The position numbers and the translations under genes are program-made. From assembly GCA_029204225.1 (NCBI GenBank), contig CM055101.1, positions 30,284,519-30,348,518 of the forward strand: DNA of 64,000 nt, in the 5' to 3' direction. The notes beneath the pieces are model-generated. The model had not been told where the DNA came from, did not search any database, and worked only from the letters and a program-made list of their open reading frames with translations. This document shows positions 10,678 through 21,441 of the stretch, piece by piece. Positions within the stretch are counted from its first letter, which is position 1, and each line of letters starts with the position of its first letter. This stretch comes from Diphasiastrum complanatum. Taxonomy: Eukaryota; Streptophyta; Lycopodiopsida; Lycopodiales; Lycopodiaceae.

Positions 10678-11130
10678 GAAATTGTCAACTAGTTTGATAC
10701 ATTGGACATATTTCTTTATTTGGCAATTGAGGCCAATTTCCATATTAGACTTAGAGTTTGACTTCTCAAAGTTATATTAGTCTAAATGCATTTGAATTAC
10801 CACTTTTAGAAAGTGAAGGAAATAGTAGAAGGTTGAGTTTGGTAGATTCCAATGTGAATGTTGGAGACATTGAATCTAGTCCACATTAATAGTAGGATTT
10901 TTGTTATGGAGGGAAACCAAGATCATTAATGATGCCTGGACCTACAATAAAAGGATATAAACTCACAAGAGAAAGCATTCCTCTCCGTCTCATCTCATTT
11001 CATGCTTATACATGAGTTTTCTTGGGTTCATCTATCCATTGGTGCACTATCTTGATGATATCTTGCAATCTTGTGTGTAGAATGCTCATACTTTGTTATA
11101 TTCGGATCCACATGTGTGAAATATAGTAAC
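10673..11130 (+). mobile_element. D-block copia 3' LTR, copy 1
   Basis: This starts TGTGAGAAATTG right after a purine-rich PPT-like GAAGAAGGAG at the RNase H stop codon. Its right end is placed near 11130 because CACATGTGTGAAAT there resembles the end of the LTR at 63043-63868, which starts with the same TGTGAGAAATTG and runs into a PBS. The two are therefore probably related families. Matching copies are at 32608-33065 and 35876-36333. No 5' LTR is seen. Confidence 0.55.
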
Positions 11131-11349
11131 TTGTTGTTTTTGTGTGGACAACAACTTCATATTCTCATAAGTTCGATGTTTGATGAATTTCTTATTGAGT
11201 TTGCATCTCTTTCATTAAGTAGATGTTGATTTTCTACATTGCAAATGGTGTAAATTGTGTTGTCTTTCAAACCAAAGATCAATGGATGATTTTGAATCGT
11301 AATGATTGACAAAATATTCACAGAAACTAGCTATCACCGTACATGTGGA

Positions 11350-11402
<53 letters not shown>

Positions 11403-11849
11403 ATTGCTACTCTCTTATGGCCGCATTTTGGTTGAGAATATCAATGCTTATAGTACAATAAGTGATGCTTCTATTTTGTAAGTTTTTTTTCGCTCTGTGT
11501 TTGTTTATCATCCAAGCACTCTTAACAACATCTGAGACACAAAATTTGTAGCTAACAAGGTACTGAATATATCAGAAAGGACATTGAAATCCGTGGATCT
11601 GTTAGTAACAATATACCAACACTTATTCCGACAACTCATAAACTGATTCTTATGGCCTCCAATCTGTACATTGTAGAAATGTGTTTGTTTAAATAAATTT
11701 GTTTATTGTTATGTCTGTTTTGTAGAGTTCGGTTCTAATTTTTCATTCTCCGAGATAAGAGTCCATTTTTTGATCGACCTTTAATTACTTGGTGTTTGTA
11801 AATCCTGGGATTTTGTGAGATTTATGAGTAATATCATGAATTATGGATG

Positions 11850-11910
<61 letters not shown>

Positions 11911-12305
11911 TAGAATTTTTTGATGGATTTTAGTTTAAGAAGGTATAAATGTGTCATTAAAATGTGAATTTGTGTGTGTGTGTGTGTGTGCGTGTGTTAT
12001 TAGAATTATGATGAGATTTGTAAATGTTGATAGAATGTTGGTGAATGAGATTAGTGATTATGAATGAGACCATGATAGTGAATTGAACAAGATCAGAAAG
12101 AAAGTTATAAAAAATGACAGTGAGAAGAGACAAAGATAGTCTAAGATTACGAAATAATCATATTAAAGCGAAGGATTTTATAAAAACATGGGAAAGAAAT
12201 TATGAAATGAGATGTAAAAAAGAGGAAAAAGAATTTTGTCATGAGAAAGAGAAGGATTATTGTATAAGATTCTAGCTTAGAGAGATTTGCAGCTGAATTT
12301 TAAAG

Positions 12306-12374
<69 letters not shown>

Positions 12375-13466
12375 GAATAAAATTTTAAAATTAAAAGTAA
12401 AAATATGATAAATGAAATTAAATTGTGATGTAGATTATGACTGTAATTACGAATGAGATTGGAATGCGAATCTAGAATTAGATTGACATGTGAAATTATA
12501 ATGAAAATTTTAATGTGAATAAAAATGTGAAATTAGAATGAATTTTTAATGTGACATTTGTGTTAGCATCCATGTCATTGTCACGTTTGATGTCAATATT
12601 TGACACACTGAATATGTGTCATATTTTGACAATTGCTTATGAGTTCATTGCTATTTTTGTTTTTTGTTTGCAAAGAGTTGTTAGTGGTGTTTTCCAAGAG
12701 AAAAAATATGATCTGTTGAATTCGTATATGTTTTTAAATTTAAGCTGATCGTGTGCCCTTCAGGCGTGAACGGCGACCTTCATGAATCAGGGTGACCTTC
12801 ATGCATCAGGCAGAGCGTCAGAGAGTGTTTATACAGAGAGCGCAACGCAGAATTTTCATATAAATTGCACAGAGGAAAAGAGAGAAAGCCATTGAGGAAA
12901 AGAGAGACAACCATTCACTCGTAGCGCACGCTTCCATCAACCCTGCATTAGAAAAAGCTTAATTATAGCGATCCATTATTTCTAGCTTGTATGTCGGAGA
13001 TACATCCATTACAAAAGCAGGTTGTGGAGAGATGTGATGGAAGAAGGAAACAGTGGTGCTATTCAACAAAAGCAGACAGCTTCTATCAATTTGATTTGCA
13101 TGTTCAATGCACGTTTCATCCTTCCAGAGTCTTCTATGCTTAAGATGCTTCCCATACTAATCTGACAACTGCTAATCGTTGATGTTTAAACCCTTTTAGG
13201 TATAATGCACATCTGCAAATCTGCAGCACCGTCATCTCTTATCTTATTTCATGTATTCCCTAATCGACTGGATTATGAATGCATGTGCTTCGGAATAGCT
13301 GCTAGCACCAATTTGCTCGCTCAAGTTCGGGAATGAAGAGAAAGATCATTCCGGCTTTTTGAAAACATAACAAACAAGAAGGGCTCCAAGCACCTGAGCT
13401 AACCGAATAAAGACAAAACGCAAGAAAGGCAATGAAAGGCAGGCCTGCTAATAACTTCGGTTAACA
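11131..13466. repeat. D block, non-coding, with four microsatellites
   Basis: I see no supported gene here. Microsatellites are (CT)n at 11355-11402, (GA)n at 11853-11907, (TG)n at 11971-11998 and (GA)n at 12307-12372. Each sits at the same place in copy 3 (36557-36630, 37084-37120, 37226-37252, 37560-37650) but with different lengths. A small duplication of GCGACCTTCATG followed by a CAGGGTGA-type tail lies at 12770-12812. The rest is unassigned sequence nearly identical between the two copies. Confidence 0.8.
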
Positions 13467-13564
13467 GGCATGAGTGGCCCGTTATGAAATATCCCAAGGC
13501 CACGGGCTCGCCTTCCCGGGCACGCCCTAGGCCTTGGGATATTTCATAATGGGCCACTCATGCC
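13467..13564. repeat. Fold-back inverted repeat, 35-bp arms
   Basis: The arms are 13467-13501 and 13530-13564, complementary at 34 of 35 positions, around a 28-base GC-rich spacer. The left arm starts GGCATGAGTGGCCCG and ends CCCAAGGCC. The D copy 3 version at 38771-38859 has lost much of the left arm and gained a different 18-bp inverted pair. It could be a small fold-back transposon or the product of a local inverted duplication. Confidence 0.85.
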
Positions 13565-13747
13565 CGTTATCTAAAACCTAATATGCCAATGAAACATTGA
13601 AGGGAATTTCCATCGTTTCAAAATCAGACAAGTGGATTGGATTTTGATTTGAGCAACATTTGAATCTAAAAATTGGTTTTGCATCGAACCAACAGATCCA
13701 TCTAAACGAAGAGCGGAGAGAGAGTTCCATAGCGTGACGTTCGTAAG

Positions 13748-13757
13748 CTATATATAG
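13748..13757 (+). promoter_or_regulatory. Possible TATA box of the two-exon small gene
   Basis: The sequence CTATATATAG lies 117 bp before the proposed ATG at 13865. In copy 3 the site reads CTATGTATAG (about 38988-38997), so it is weakened there. A short upstream frame (13789-13854, 21 codons) lies between the box and the ATG. This is a prediction from position and composition only. Confidence 0.25.
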
Positions 13758-13864
13758 CGTGTATGCAGTCGTAGAGACAGCGAGGGCAATGGCTCAATAT
13801 AACGATATTTTTAAGGTGGCAGCAGCTGTAACAAGCGGAAAGACCTGCTCGTAGTCTTTTTGCT

Positions 13865-14328
13865 ATGGCTGGCCCATACCAGTTCCGCCATGCAGCAACA
13901 GCAACAGCAGGGAGTGACCAAAACGAGTGAGTACAGCAGTGTGGGGCAAACTCCATTGTTGGGGTTGATAGCAAGAAATGATTTCTTGCCTGTTGAGCTT
14001 ATAATTTTCGTGCACTTGTCTGTACTGTCCTTGCCACAGTTCTGAATTCATGTGCTTCCCTTCAATTAGTTGAATTTCCTTACCTCTTGCAACGTCTCTT
14101 ATATTCTCTCATGTACAAAATAGAGGGATAGTTGCGACCTTGCTTCATGCTTGGCTCACCCTTTGTCTTTATGCCAGGTACGTATACTGGATGCATAGGT
14201 GGATCAAGTATCAGAATCGATCAGAAGAGGTTGAAGATAATAGACAACTATGGAGATGGCGTCTGGAGAGTGAATGTCACAAACTATTGACATTGGAATG
14301 CAATAGGAATCTATGTGCAATAAGATAG
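13865..14328 (+). CDS. Possible two-exon small gene, unknown product (D copy 1)
   Basis: The proposed coding sequence joins 13865-13926 and 14178-14328, giving 70 codons and a TAG stop. The donor is GA|GTGAGTAC and the acceptor TTGTCTTTATGCCAG|G, both close to the plant consensus, and the 251-bp intron joins the frames correctly. The N-terminus is Ala/Thr-rich (MAGPYQFRHAATATAG); exon 2 is rich in Trp, Arg and Glu (YVYWMHRWIKYQ, then RQLWRWRLESEC). The same structure is kept in D copy 3 (39105-39541), where a TAG shortens the C-terminus by ten codons. I do not recognise the product. A CAG run in exon 1 also produces a poly-Gln frame, which I consider a shadow. It could be a captured host-gene fragment; transcript evidence is lacking. 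Confidence 0.35.
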
Positions 14329-16107
14329 AATAAAAAAAAAACGATCAGTGCGTGAAGCTTTTTGAAATTAGTGCATTCAAATGTGCGTGCTTCATACATT
14401 TTGTACTCTGATGATGTATTCAGATCAATTTTGTTTCGATCAAGAATACAATTTTGTCTCACACTACAGTTTGTTCTTGCATTGATGCACTCATGAAATC
14501 TCTCTTCAATCTAAGTTATCTCACACAATACTGATCCAACTATAGCTTGCATTATCACATTCCGCTGCCAGTAACTCAGAGTATTCATCTCTAAGAAAAT
14601 CAATCCAGAGCTTCTTCTCTAGACATCTGATCATCAACTATCAATTCTTTCAACAGTCTCTACTATCTTAACTAAGCTAAAAAATGAGCTTACTATGGCC
14701 AAGTAGCATGAAGACATAGCAACAAAATAGCTACCACACCAAGCCATGTAGTCACATTAATAAGCAACATTACAAGTCATTGTTGGAAAGGATGTAGAGT
14801 ATATACCCTTATTGCAAACACAGATACAGATAACCCTATCCCAAGAATTCGCACATGACCAAGCAATTTCAAGATGTGACAAAATGAGATCATTTTTTTA
14901 CAAGATATCCACCCCTAGCTACCAACATGTAACCTCACATCTTCTTATTGGGGCAACAAGTTACAAGCAAAAATTTGTAGGCTTCTAACAAATGTTCAAG
15001 CATCATAAGGCACTTGCCACACCAGAGTTGCATGAAGCCAAGTCTAACTTACAACAATAGCAGCAATAGGTAGTTCCACAGCAAGTTGAGCCAGTGGTAG
15101 TACATGTTCCACTCATCTATCAACTACCTAACCCAAACAATCAAAGTGGAGGGTTTCATAGAGGCTGACATCTTGCAAGACGGGCCAGCATAGCCAAATG
15201 ACCTGTTTGAAACCTCTGGTCATACAAAATCAGCCTCACCAGCCTTTCTCGTAAGCTCATATCAATATGAACACTCCTACAAATCATCAAGAGGGGCTTA
15301 ACATTGAGATTTCAAACCTCAAAAATAAAGGACAACTGGATATGTGATACCTACCAATCCTCGACAATCAATCCAAATGGCGTTGATCTATGTTCGAGAA
15401 GAATATTTTAACCTTATATATGTATTTGGAGCGTACATGGCCTGTCAAGGTGGATTTAAATGCCAAGGTGAAGAATTCCAAGGTAAGAAACACTCTTGAT
15501 TCCAACAACATGTATTGTTGAGGTACACTCACAAACTAGAGAGTACTAATATGAAACATCTTAAGGAGATATAATTTAAAGTGAGCTGTATAAGTGTAAA
15601 GCTAACCATCACTCTTGATTCCAAAAAACCGTAAAGTGAAGCATCACTACTGCTAACTAAAGAGTACCGATATAAAACATAGTTTAATTTGAAGGAAATA
15701 TGATTTAATTTAAAGTGAGCTGAAAAACTGTGAAAAAATAACTTGACAATATGCTTAGACTCTTAATACACAGTCAAGAAGTATTCCACAATGTGAAAAT
15801 TGTATTGACTTGACACTTAACTCATCGCAAAAACGATATCTCATGAATTTCTTTAAGACAAGTATAGAGGATATAATCCAAAGTAGAGAAAATGGCAACG
15901 CTTCAAATCAATCAAGAGACCTGGGCTCGAATCCCAGCAGCCACACCATATTGGATTAATTTCAAAAGAAATCAAATGATCCGAGAGAACAACCACAAGA
16001 AACTTTTGTTCGTTTCCTACATAGGAAAAACGTGAAATTCCCTAGTTTGACATGTTTTTTTCGGGTTAAGAAATGCATTTGGATGCCTTATAAGCCTCTT
16101 CTAACTA
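14329..16107. other. D block distal part, no gene seen
   Basis: This is non-coding sequence nearly identical to 39542-41312. I find no frame that stays open in both copies and matches a known family. Direct repeats of the phrase ACTCTTGATTCCAA and AACTAGAGAGTACTAATATGA recur at about 15490-15690. A tRNA-like T-arm lies at 15921-15948. The right end is at a CTAGG motif where copia-A copy II sequence begins. Confidence 0.7.
15921..15948 (+). other. tRNA-like T-arm and CCA end (remnant)
   Basis: CTGGG-CTCGAAT-CCCAG forms a perfect 5-bp T-stem with a 7-nt loop that fits the B-box consensus except for one base. It is followed by CAGCCAC, A and CCA, the layout of a tRNA 3' end. The matching 5' acceptor GTGGCTG is not found upstream, so it is not a complete gene. 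The copy in D copy 3 is at 41165-41192 with compensating and non-compensating changes. Confidence 0.35.
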
Positions 16108-17071
16108 GGAGGGAAGTGGAGGCAACCTGTAAATCAAATCCTAAGGCATTTCGTTAGAGTGACACATTTTTCGCATCTTCACCAACATTCATTTCAACAG
16201 AAACTAATGTCACGGCTTTCTCATGCTCATCCCATGCAACTGTGCAATCAGATTTGACAACGACAATAGCCACTCACGATCTCCTACAGACAACACATCC
16301 ACTTTGTATTTTTTTTTATCTGCACACCTGTTAAACGATGTATATATATGTTGGGTACCACCTGCGTATGTATAGAGTTTATGTATAATATTAGCATCAG
16401 AAGCTTATCAGAGATAGTCGAAGTAGATGCCTTGTGCATTGATTCTTTATTTGTCAGTAATAGATTCATTCGTTTACAGATCGAATTAGCTTTGTAGAGC
16501 ACACGGTTTCGTCCGCTATTGTCTTGTGCTCTACCACATTATTGACATGTATATTTTGCTATACTTAATCTGGTAAGAGCTCTTTTGTACTATGTTGAGA
16601 TAAGTGTCATATTGTTATGCTTATTTTCATTCTGTCTGACTTTCTTGTTGGTCAATCTGATAATCTGTTCGGAGCGAGTAATTATTAGTCTAGTTATTGA
16701 TGACTAATATTTAGTCTTGCCTTTCGTGAATCATTCACGACTGATTATCAGTCAAGCTCTGTCTAGCTCTTTTGCGAATCATTCGCGACTAATAATTTGT
16801 CTAGTTACTCATGAAAAATTATTCTTCTGATGTTTTGTTAATGCTTGGCTACGTAATCAGAACGATCGTAATTTCTATCACTAACGTTCTGTTCATTTCT
16901 GACAGGCGTAGTCATGCATAGGGAAGTTCTAATATAGCTCATTTCGCTGCGCACGAACACATTCCATTCGAGTTTGTTTCTCATTCGAGCTTTTGAGTTC
17001 GCTTCTTTTCGTGTTCGTTTTCTTTTCGAGCTATTTTCGTCTCTCATACTCACACACCTCTTCTTCCAACA
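16108..17071 (+). mobile_element. copia-A copy II 5' LTR, 5'-truncated
   Basis: This matches 41800-42740 and 47020-47983. About 260 bp of LTR start are missing: compared with copy III, sequence between two CTAGG motifs has been lost. It contains a TATATATA box at 16341-16348 and the CGCGA-rich array near 16680-16810. It ends CTTCCAACA at 17071, directly before the PBS. Confidence 0.85.
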
Positions 17072-17083
17072 TGGTATCAGAGC
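17072..17083 (+). other. Primer-binding site, initiator-Met type (copia-A copy II)
   Basis: TGGTATCAGAGC follows the LTR end without a gap, as expected for plant Ty1/copia elements primed by initiator tRNA-Met. The identical site in copy III is at 42741-42752. Confidence 0.95.
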
Positions 17084-17255
17084 AATTTTCGTAGCCTGAT
17101 AAGCTTCCACATTACAAGACTCTACTAGCCGATAGAGTAATTGTCTTCTTGTTCTGTAATTTTGTACCAGATTTTCATACTTAAGTCACTGATAGTTTTT
17201 CCTATCACCTAGACTAATCTTCCACATCCATTCCCAAGGGAAAGCCAGTCCCATC

Positions 17256-17600
17256 ATGGAGAAGCTTGATGGAGCCAATAACCATTTGTGAAAATTTAAG
17301 ATGAAAACTGTACTAATGGCTAAAGAATTGTATGACATTGTTATAGGTGCAGAAGGAAAACCTGAAGCAGATGATGCAGCAATCGCCAGATGGAAGCTGA
17401 AGGATGGAAAGGCTTTCGCGCTGATCATCCTGAACATTACGAATATTCAGATCGGCCATGTATCTGAGGCTCAGACATCGAAAGAAGTCTGGGACATCTT
17501 GAGCACACTACACGAAGTGTGAGATATAGCTTCCAAGCTACATCTCAGAAAGAAATTTTACTCCTTCAAGATGGCGAATGGTGATTCCCTGCAGAATCAC
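17256..17600 (+). pseudogene. copia-A copy II gag N-terminus, truncated
   Basis: This is the N-terminal part of copia gag. It starts MEKLDGANNHL and continues, after an early TGA at 17289-17291, with KFKMKTVLMAKELYDIV, WKLKDGKAFALIILN and TSKEVWDILSTL, the pattern of the UBN2-type gag domain. A second stop interrupts at 17521. The sequence ends at GCAGAATCACAT (17600), where an inverted segment begins. The rest of gag, protease and integrase are missing from this copy. Confidence 0.85.
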
Positions 17601-19258
17601 ATAGTAGAGGAGATAAATCCAACACCCCCCCTTAATCTGGATCCGTGAATGCCATGATCTTTAGACTAAGCAATGCACAAAATTTGTTATGTGCATTAAC
17701 ACTTAATGCTTTTGTGAAAATATCTTCAACCATGTCCTGCGTTCTGCAGTACATTAAGCTCATCTCCTTGTTGAGAACCTTGCCCCTGATGTAGTGATAT
17801 TTGATTTCAATGTGCTTACTCCTAGAGTGAAATTTAGGGTTGGCTGATTAGGCAATAGCACTCTGATTATCACAGAATAAGATTGTAGGGTTGTACTGAT
17901 ACAGATTAATGTCTAACAATAAATTTCTCAACAAAAATGCTTCCTTAATAGATTGAGAAGCAGCAATGTATTCTGCTTCTATAGAAGAAAGTGCGATAGA
18001 GGTTTGCTTACGACTATTCCATGAGATAGGACTGCCATTGAAGAAGAATGTAAATCCAGATGTGGACTTACGATTGTCTACATCTCCTCCCCAGCTTGCA
18101 TCAGAATATCCACTGAGTTGTCGTTGCTGACTTCTCCATAGCAAATGCACTGGTCCATGGTAACTTGAATATACCTCATGACTCTTATGAGAGCCTTCCA
18201 ATGGGTAATGCTAGGATTAGCCATATATTGGCTGAGTGAGCACTGTAAAAGAGATGTCAGGTCTTGTACAGACCATTGCGTACATGAGAGATCCAAGTAT
18301 CGATCGATAAGGATATTCTTTCATCTGCTCCTCTTCCTGCTTGGTCTGGGGACATTGGTACTTCAGCAAATGCAGGCCAAGATCCATCGGTGAGTAAGCT
18401 AACTTACAATTCACTAGATTGTATATGTTAAGAACATTGTGATGATACCTTTGTTGAGTGATGTAAATTAGTCGTCTCACTCTGTCTCTGTAGATCTGAA
18501 TGCCCAGATGGAAGTGAGCTTTGACCAAATCAGTCATGTTGAACTTTGAAAACACCATCTGCTTAGAATGCTTGACCAAATTGGTATTGTTGCTGAAAAG
18601 CAACATATCATCCACGTATAGGGTGATGATAATGACGGATTGCTGCAGTGACTTGGAATAGACGTTGCAATCAGCAGTGCTTGGTTTGAATCCTTGTTCG
18701 ATGAGGAATGTATTGATCCTCTGAAACCAAGCTCTAGCAGACTATTTAAAGCCGTAAAGTGTCTTGTGGAGTTTACATACATGATTCTTCATAGCTTCCA
18801 GAACGTATCCTTTGGGCTGGATCATGTAGACGTCTTCTTGTATAACTTGATTTAGATAGGCTATTTGCACATCAAGTTCATGCACTTCGAGGTCGGCAGC
18901 TGCAACATAAGACAGGAGCATTCGGATCGACAAATGTTTGACCACTGGACTAAAAGTCTCGTTGTAGTCGACGTTGGGAATCTGAGTGAATGCTCGTGCT
19001 ACCAGTCTTGCCTTCCTTCCATCAATTGCTCCATTGGCATTGTTTTTTATCTTGAAAATCATTAGCAATCAATGATATTGCAGCCATTAGGAGCTTCAAC
19101 TAGTGACCATGTCTGGCTCTTGATCAGAGAGGAATATTCTTTGTCCGTAGCTTCTCTCCAAAGATCAGAATCTGGTTGGCTGAGTGCCTCTTTGACTGTC
19201 GTCAGTTCTTGTATCACGAGACATGTAGACTCAGAAGTATACCTTGTGGGTCTCCTAA
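17601..19258 (-). pseudogene. copia-A copy II: inverted RT-RNase H segment
   Basis: This stretch is the reverse complement of the region equivalent to 45178-46785 in copy III. On + it starts with the inverted first 22 bp of the 3' LTR and the inverted PPT (17601-17635). Then, on the minus strand, come RNase H (17848-18201: YSDASWGGD, SSIEAEY, CDNQSA all present), RT C-terminal part (18217-18615, YVDD at 18607-18618) and RT N-terminal part (18742-19068: ARLVARAFTQ, FSPVVK, LDVQIAYLN). Frames are broken by stops near 17848, 18750 and 19064. RT here keeps a 14-residue stretch (from LLSYVAAAD) that is deleted in copy III. RNase H motifs are better preserved here than in copy III. Confidence 0.9.
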
Positions 19259-20402
19259 AGCCCATTTTAATCTGCCTCCATTCATGCTGCATTTTTACTC
19301 ACATTGTCACACAATCTACATATTTACATGTAAAATAAGACTGACGAATAAAACACGATTATTTGCATAAATACAAGTAAATTCTCATAGATGAAGAAAA
19401 GGCTAAAAAAATGTGACACTGTATTTTTACACGCGTTTTGTGACAGGCGAAAAAGGTGACACTGCCTTACAAAATGCCAAAGGTGCCCTAGGAAGCGAAG
19501 GCACCCTGTAAATCAAATCCTAAGGCATTTCGTCAAAGTGATGCATTTTTCAAATCTACACCAACGTTCATTTCAGCAAAAGCTGACATCATGGCCTTCT
19601 CACGCTCATCCCATGCAACTGTGCAATCAGAATTGACAACGACAGCAACCACCCACGATCTCCTACAGACAGCACATCCACTTTGTACTTTTTTCATCTG
19701 CACACCTATAAAAAGATGTATATATATGCTGGATACCACCTATGTATCTATAGAGTGTGTGTAAAATATTAGCATCAAAAGCTTATTAGAGATAGACGAA
19801 GTAGATGACTTGTGCATTGATTCTTTATTTGTCAGTAATAGATTCATTCCTTTACAGATTGAATTAGCTTTGTAGAGCATGCAGATTTGTTCGCTATTGT
19901 CTTGTGCTCTACCGCATCATTGACATATATATTATACTTAATATGATAACAGCTCTTTTGTTTTGCGTTGAGATCAGTGTCATATTGCTATGCTTATTTC
20001 CATTTTGCCTGACTTTCTTGTTGCTCAATTTGGTAATCTGTTCTTAGCGAGTAATTATTAGTCTAGTTGTTGACGACTAATATTTAGTCTTGCCTTTCGT
20101 GAATCATTCGTGACTGATTATCAGTCGAGCTCTGTCTAGCTCTTTCGTGAATCAATCACGACTAATAATTTGTCTAGCTACTCACAACAAATTATGCTTT
20201 TAATGTTTTGTTAATGTTTGGCTACATAATTAGAACGACCGTGATTTCTATCACTAATGTTATGTTCGTTTCTGATAGACGTAGTCATGCTTAGGGAAGA
20301 AGTTATATACCTCATTGTGCTACACATGAACACATTCCATTCGAGTTCGTTTTCTTTTCGAGCTATTTTTGTCTCTCATACTCGCACACTCTTCTTCCAA
20401 CA
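19259..20402 (+). mobile_element. copia-A copy II 3' LTR (missing its first 22 bp)
   Basis: This resumes in normal orientation at CTCCTAAAGCCCATTTT, exactly where the inverted segment's LTR piece stops, and continues to CCAACA at 20402. A TATATATA box lies at 19719-19726. The first 22 bp of this LTR lie inverted at 17601-17622. The H flank follows directly. Confidence 0.9.
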
Positions 20403-21441
20403 AGAAGAAAATTATTAAACATAAAGCCCGATATTGCTTCATCTTAACGCTAGATCAATTTTGTGTCTATCACTCGAGCTCGAGCTTGATGTCTAACATG
20501 CAAATTTAGCTTTCATCAATTGAAATTGCTCATTGTGTGATCAAAATCAACAATGTCAATTTTAGGATGTTCAAATTTCTATAGTTCGGTCTCTTTTCGA
20601 TGAAATAGACCTCTATCACTTGAGATAGCTCAAATTTGGTTTTGTTCACCCGAGATAGCTTGATTTTGGATCGTATCATTTAAGATTCTCATTGAGTGAT
20701 CAAATTCATGGAATCTTGTAACTGGCTCAAACTTGAACCACATCATACAAGATAGTTTGATTTCGGCTCCAAACATGTGATTTTAATCACTTGAGACTTA
20801 GATTTGTTTTTTATCACTCACGATAGCTTGACATTGGTCCTTATCCTCAAGATGACTCATTGGTTGATTGAATATGATAAATCTTATTTTTTGGACATTT
20901 AGATGGCTCATTAAAGTCTATGTCTGAAATGTAGTTTTGGCCCGTAGCATATGACAAAGCTCATCTAGTGATTTCGTTCGGCCAACCTTGAGTGTGAGAC
21001 ATTTGAATTACTCTAGTCCAATCCCCTACTAATAAAATTGATTCCTACAACCTGATATAGCTCCAATTTGACATCTATCACTTGATGCCTATGTTGTAAG
21101 ATATACCCTTGTCAATCAACATAACTTATTTAGAGATAAAAATTGACCATTTGCAACTTTTGTTTGTGTATCAATGCATTTAATCCATATCACTACAAAT
21201 GGCTCCATTTTTTTTTCTATCACTCAAGATAGTTTGATTTTGGCCCTTATCATCGAATATTGCTAGATTGAATCCTAGGAATTCCAAGTTTGCAACATTC
21301 AGACTTGTCCAACTATATGCATATTACCCAAGAAAATTTGATTTTGATGCTTGACATATCCCATTGAGTGATTTAAATCAAGATTGCACATCAAGTAATG
21401 AAACTTAAGAACCATTTAGAAATTCAGATGTCGCAAATTTT
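20403..21441. repeat. H flank, copy 2
   Basis: This is nearly identical to 2672-3541 and 47984-49025. It is interrupted at about 21441 by the start of GAG element copy 2; the uninterrupted version continues at 49019 (GTCGCAAATTTCATGCGT). No coding potential seen. Confidence 0.8.

Noticed and set aside
13702-13974. Minus-strand 90-codon frame opposite the small two-exon gene
   Set aside because: It has no recognised motif and is explained as a shadow of the + strand exon, whose splice sites are conserved between copies.
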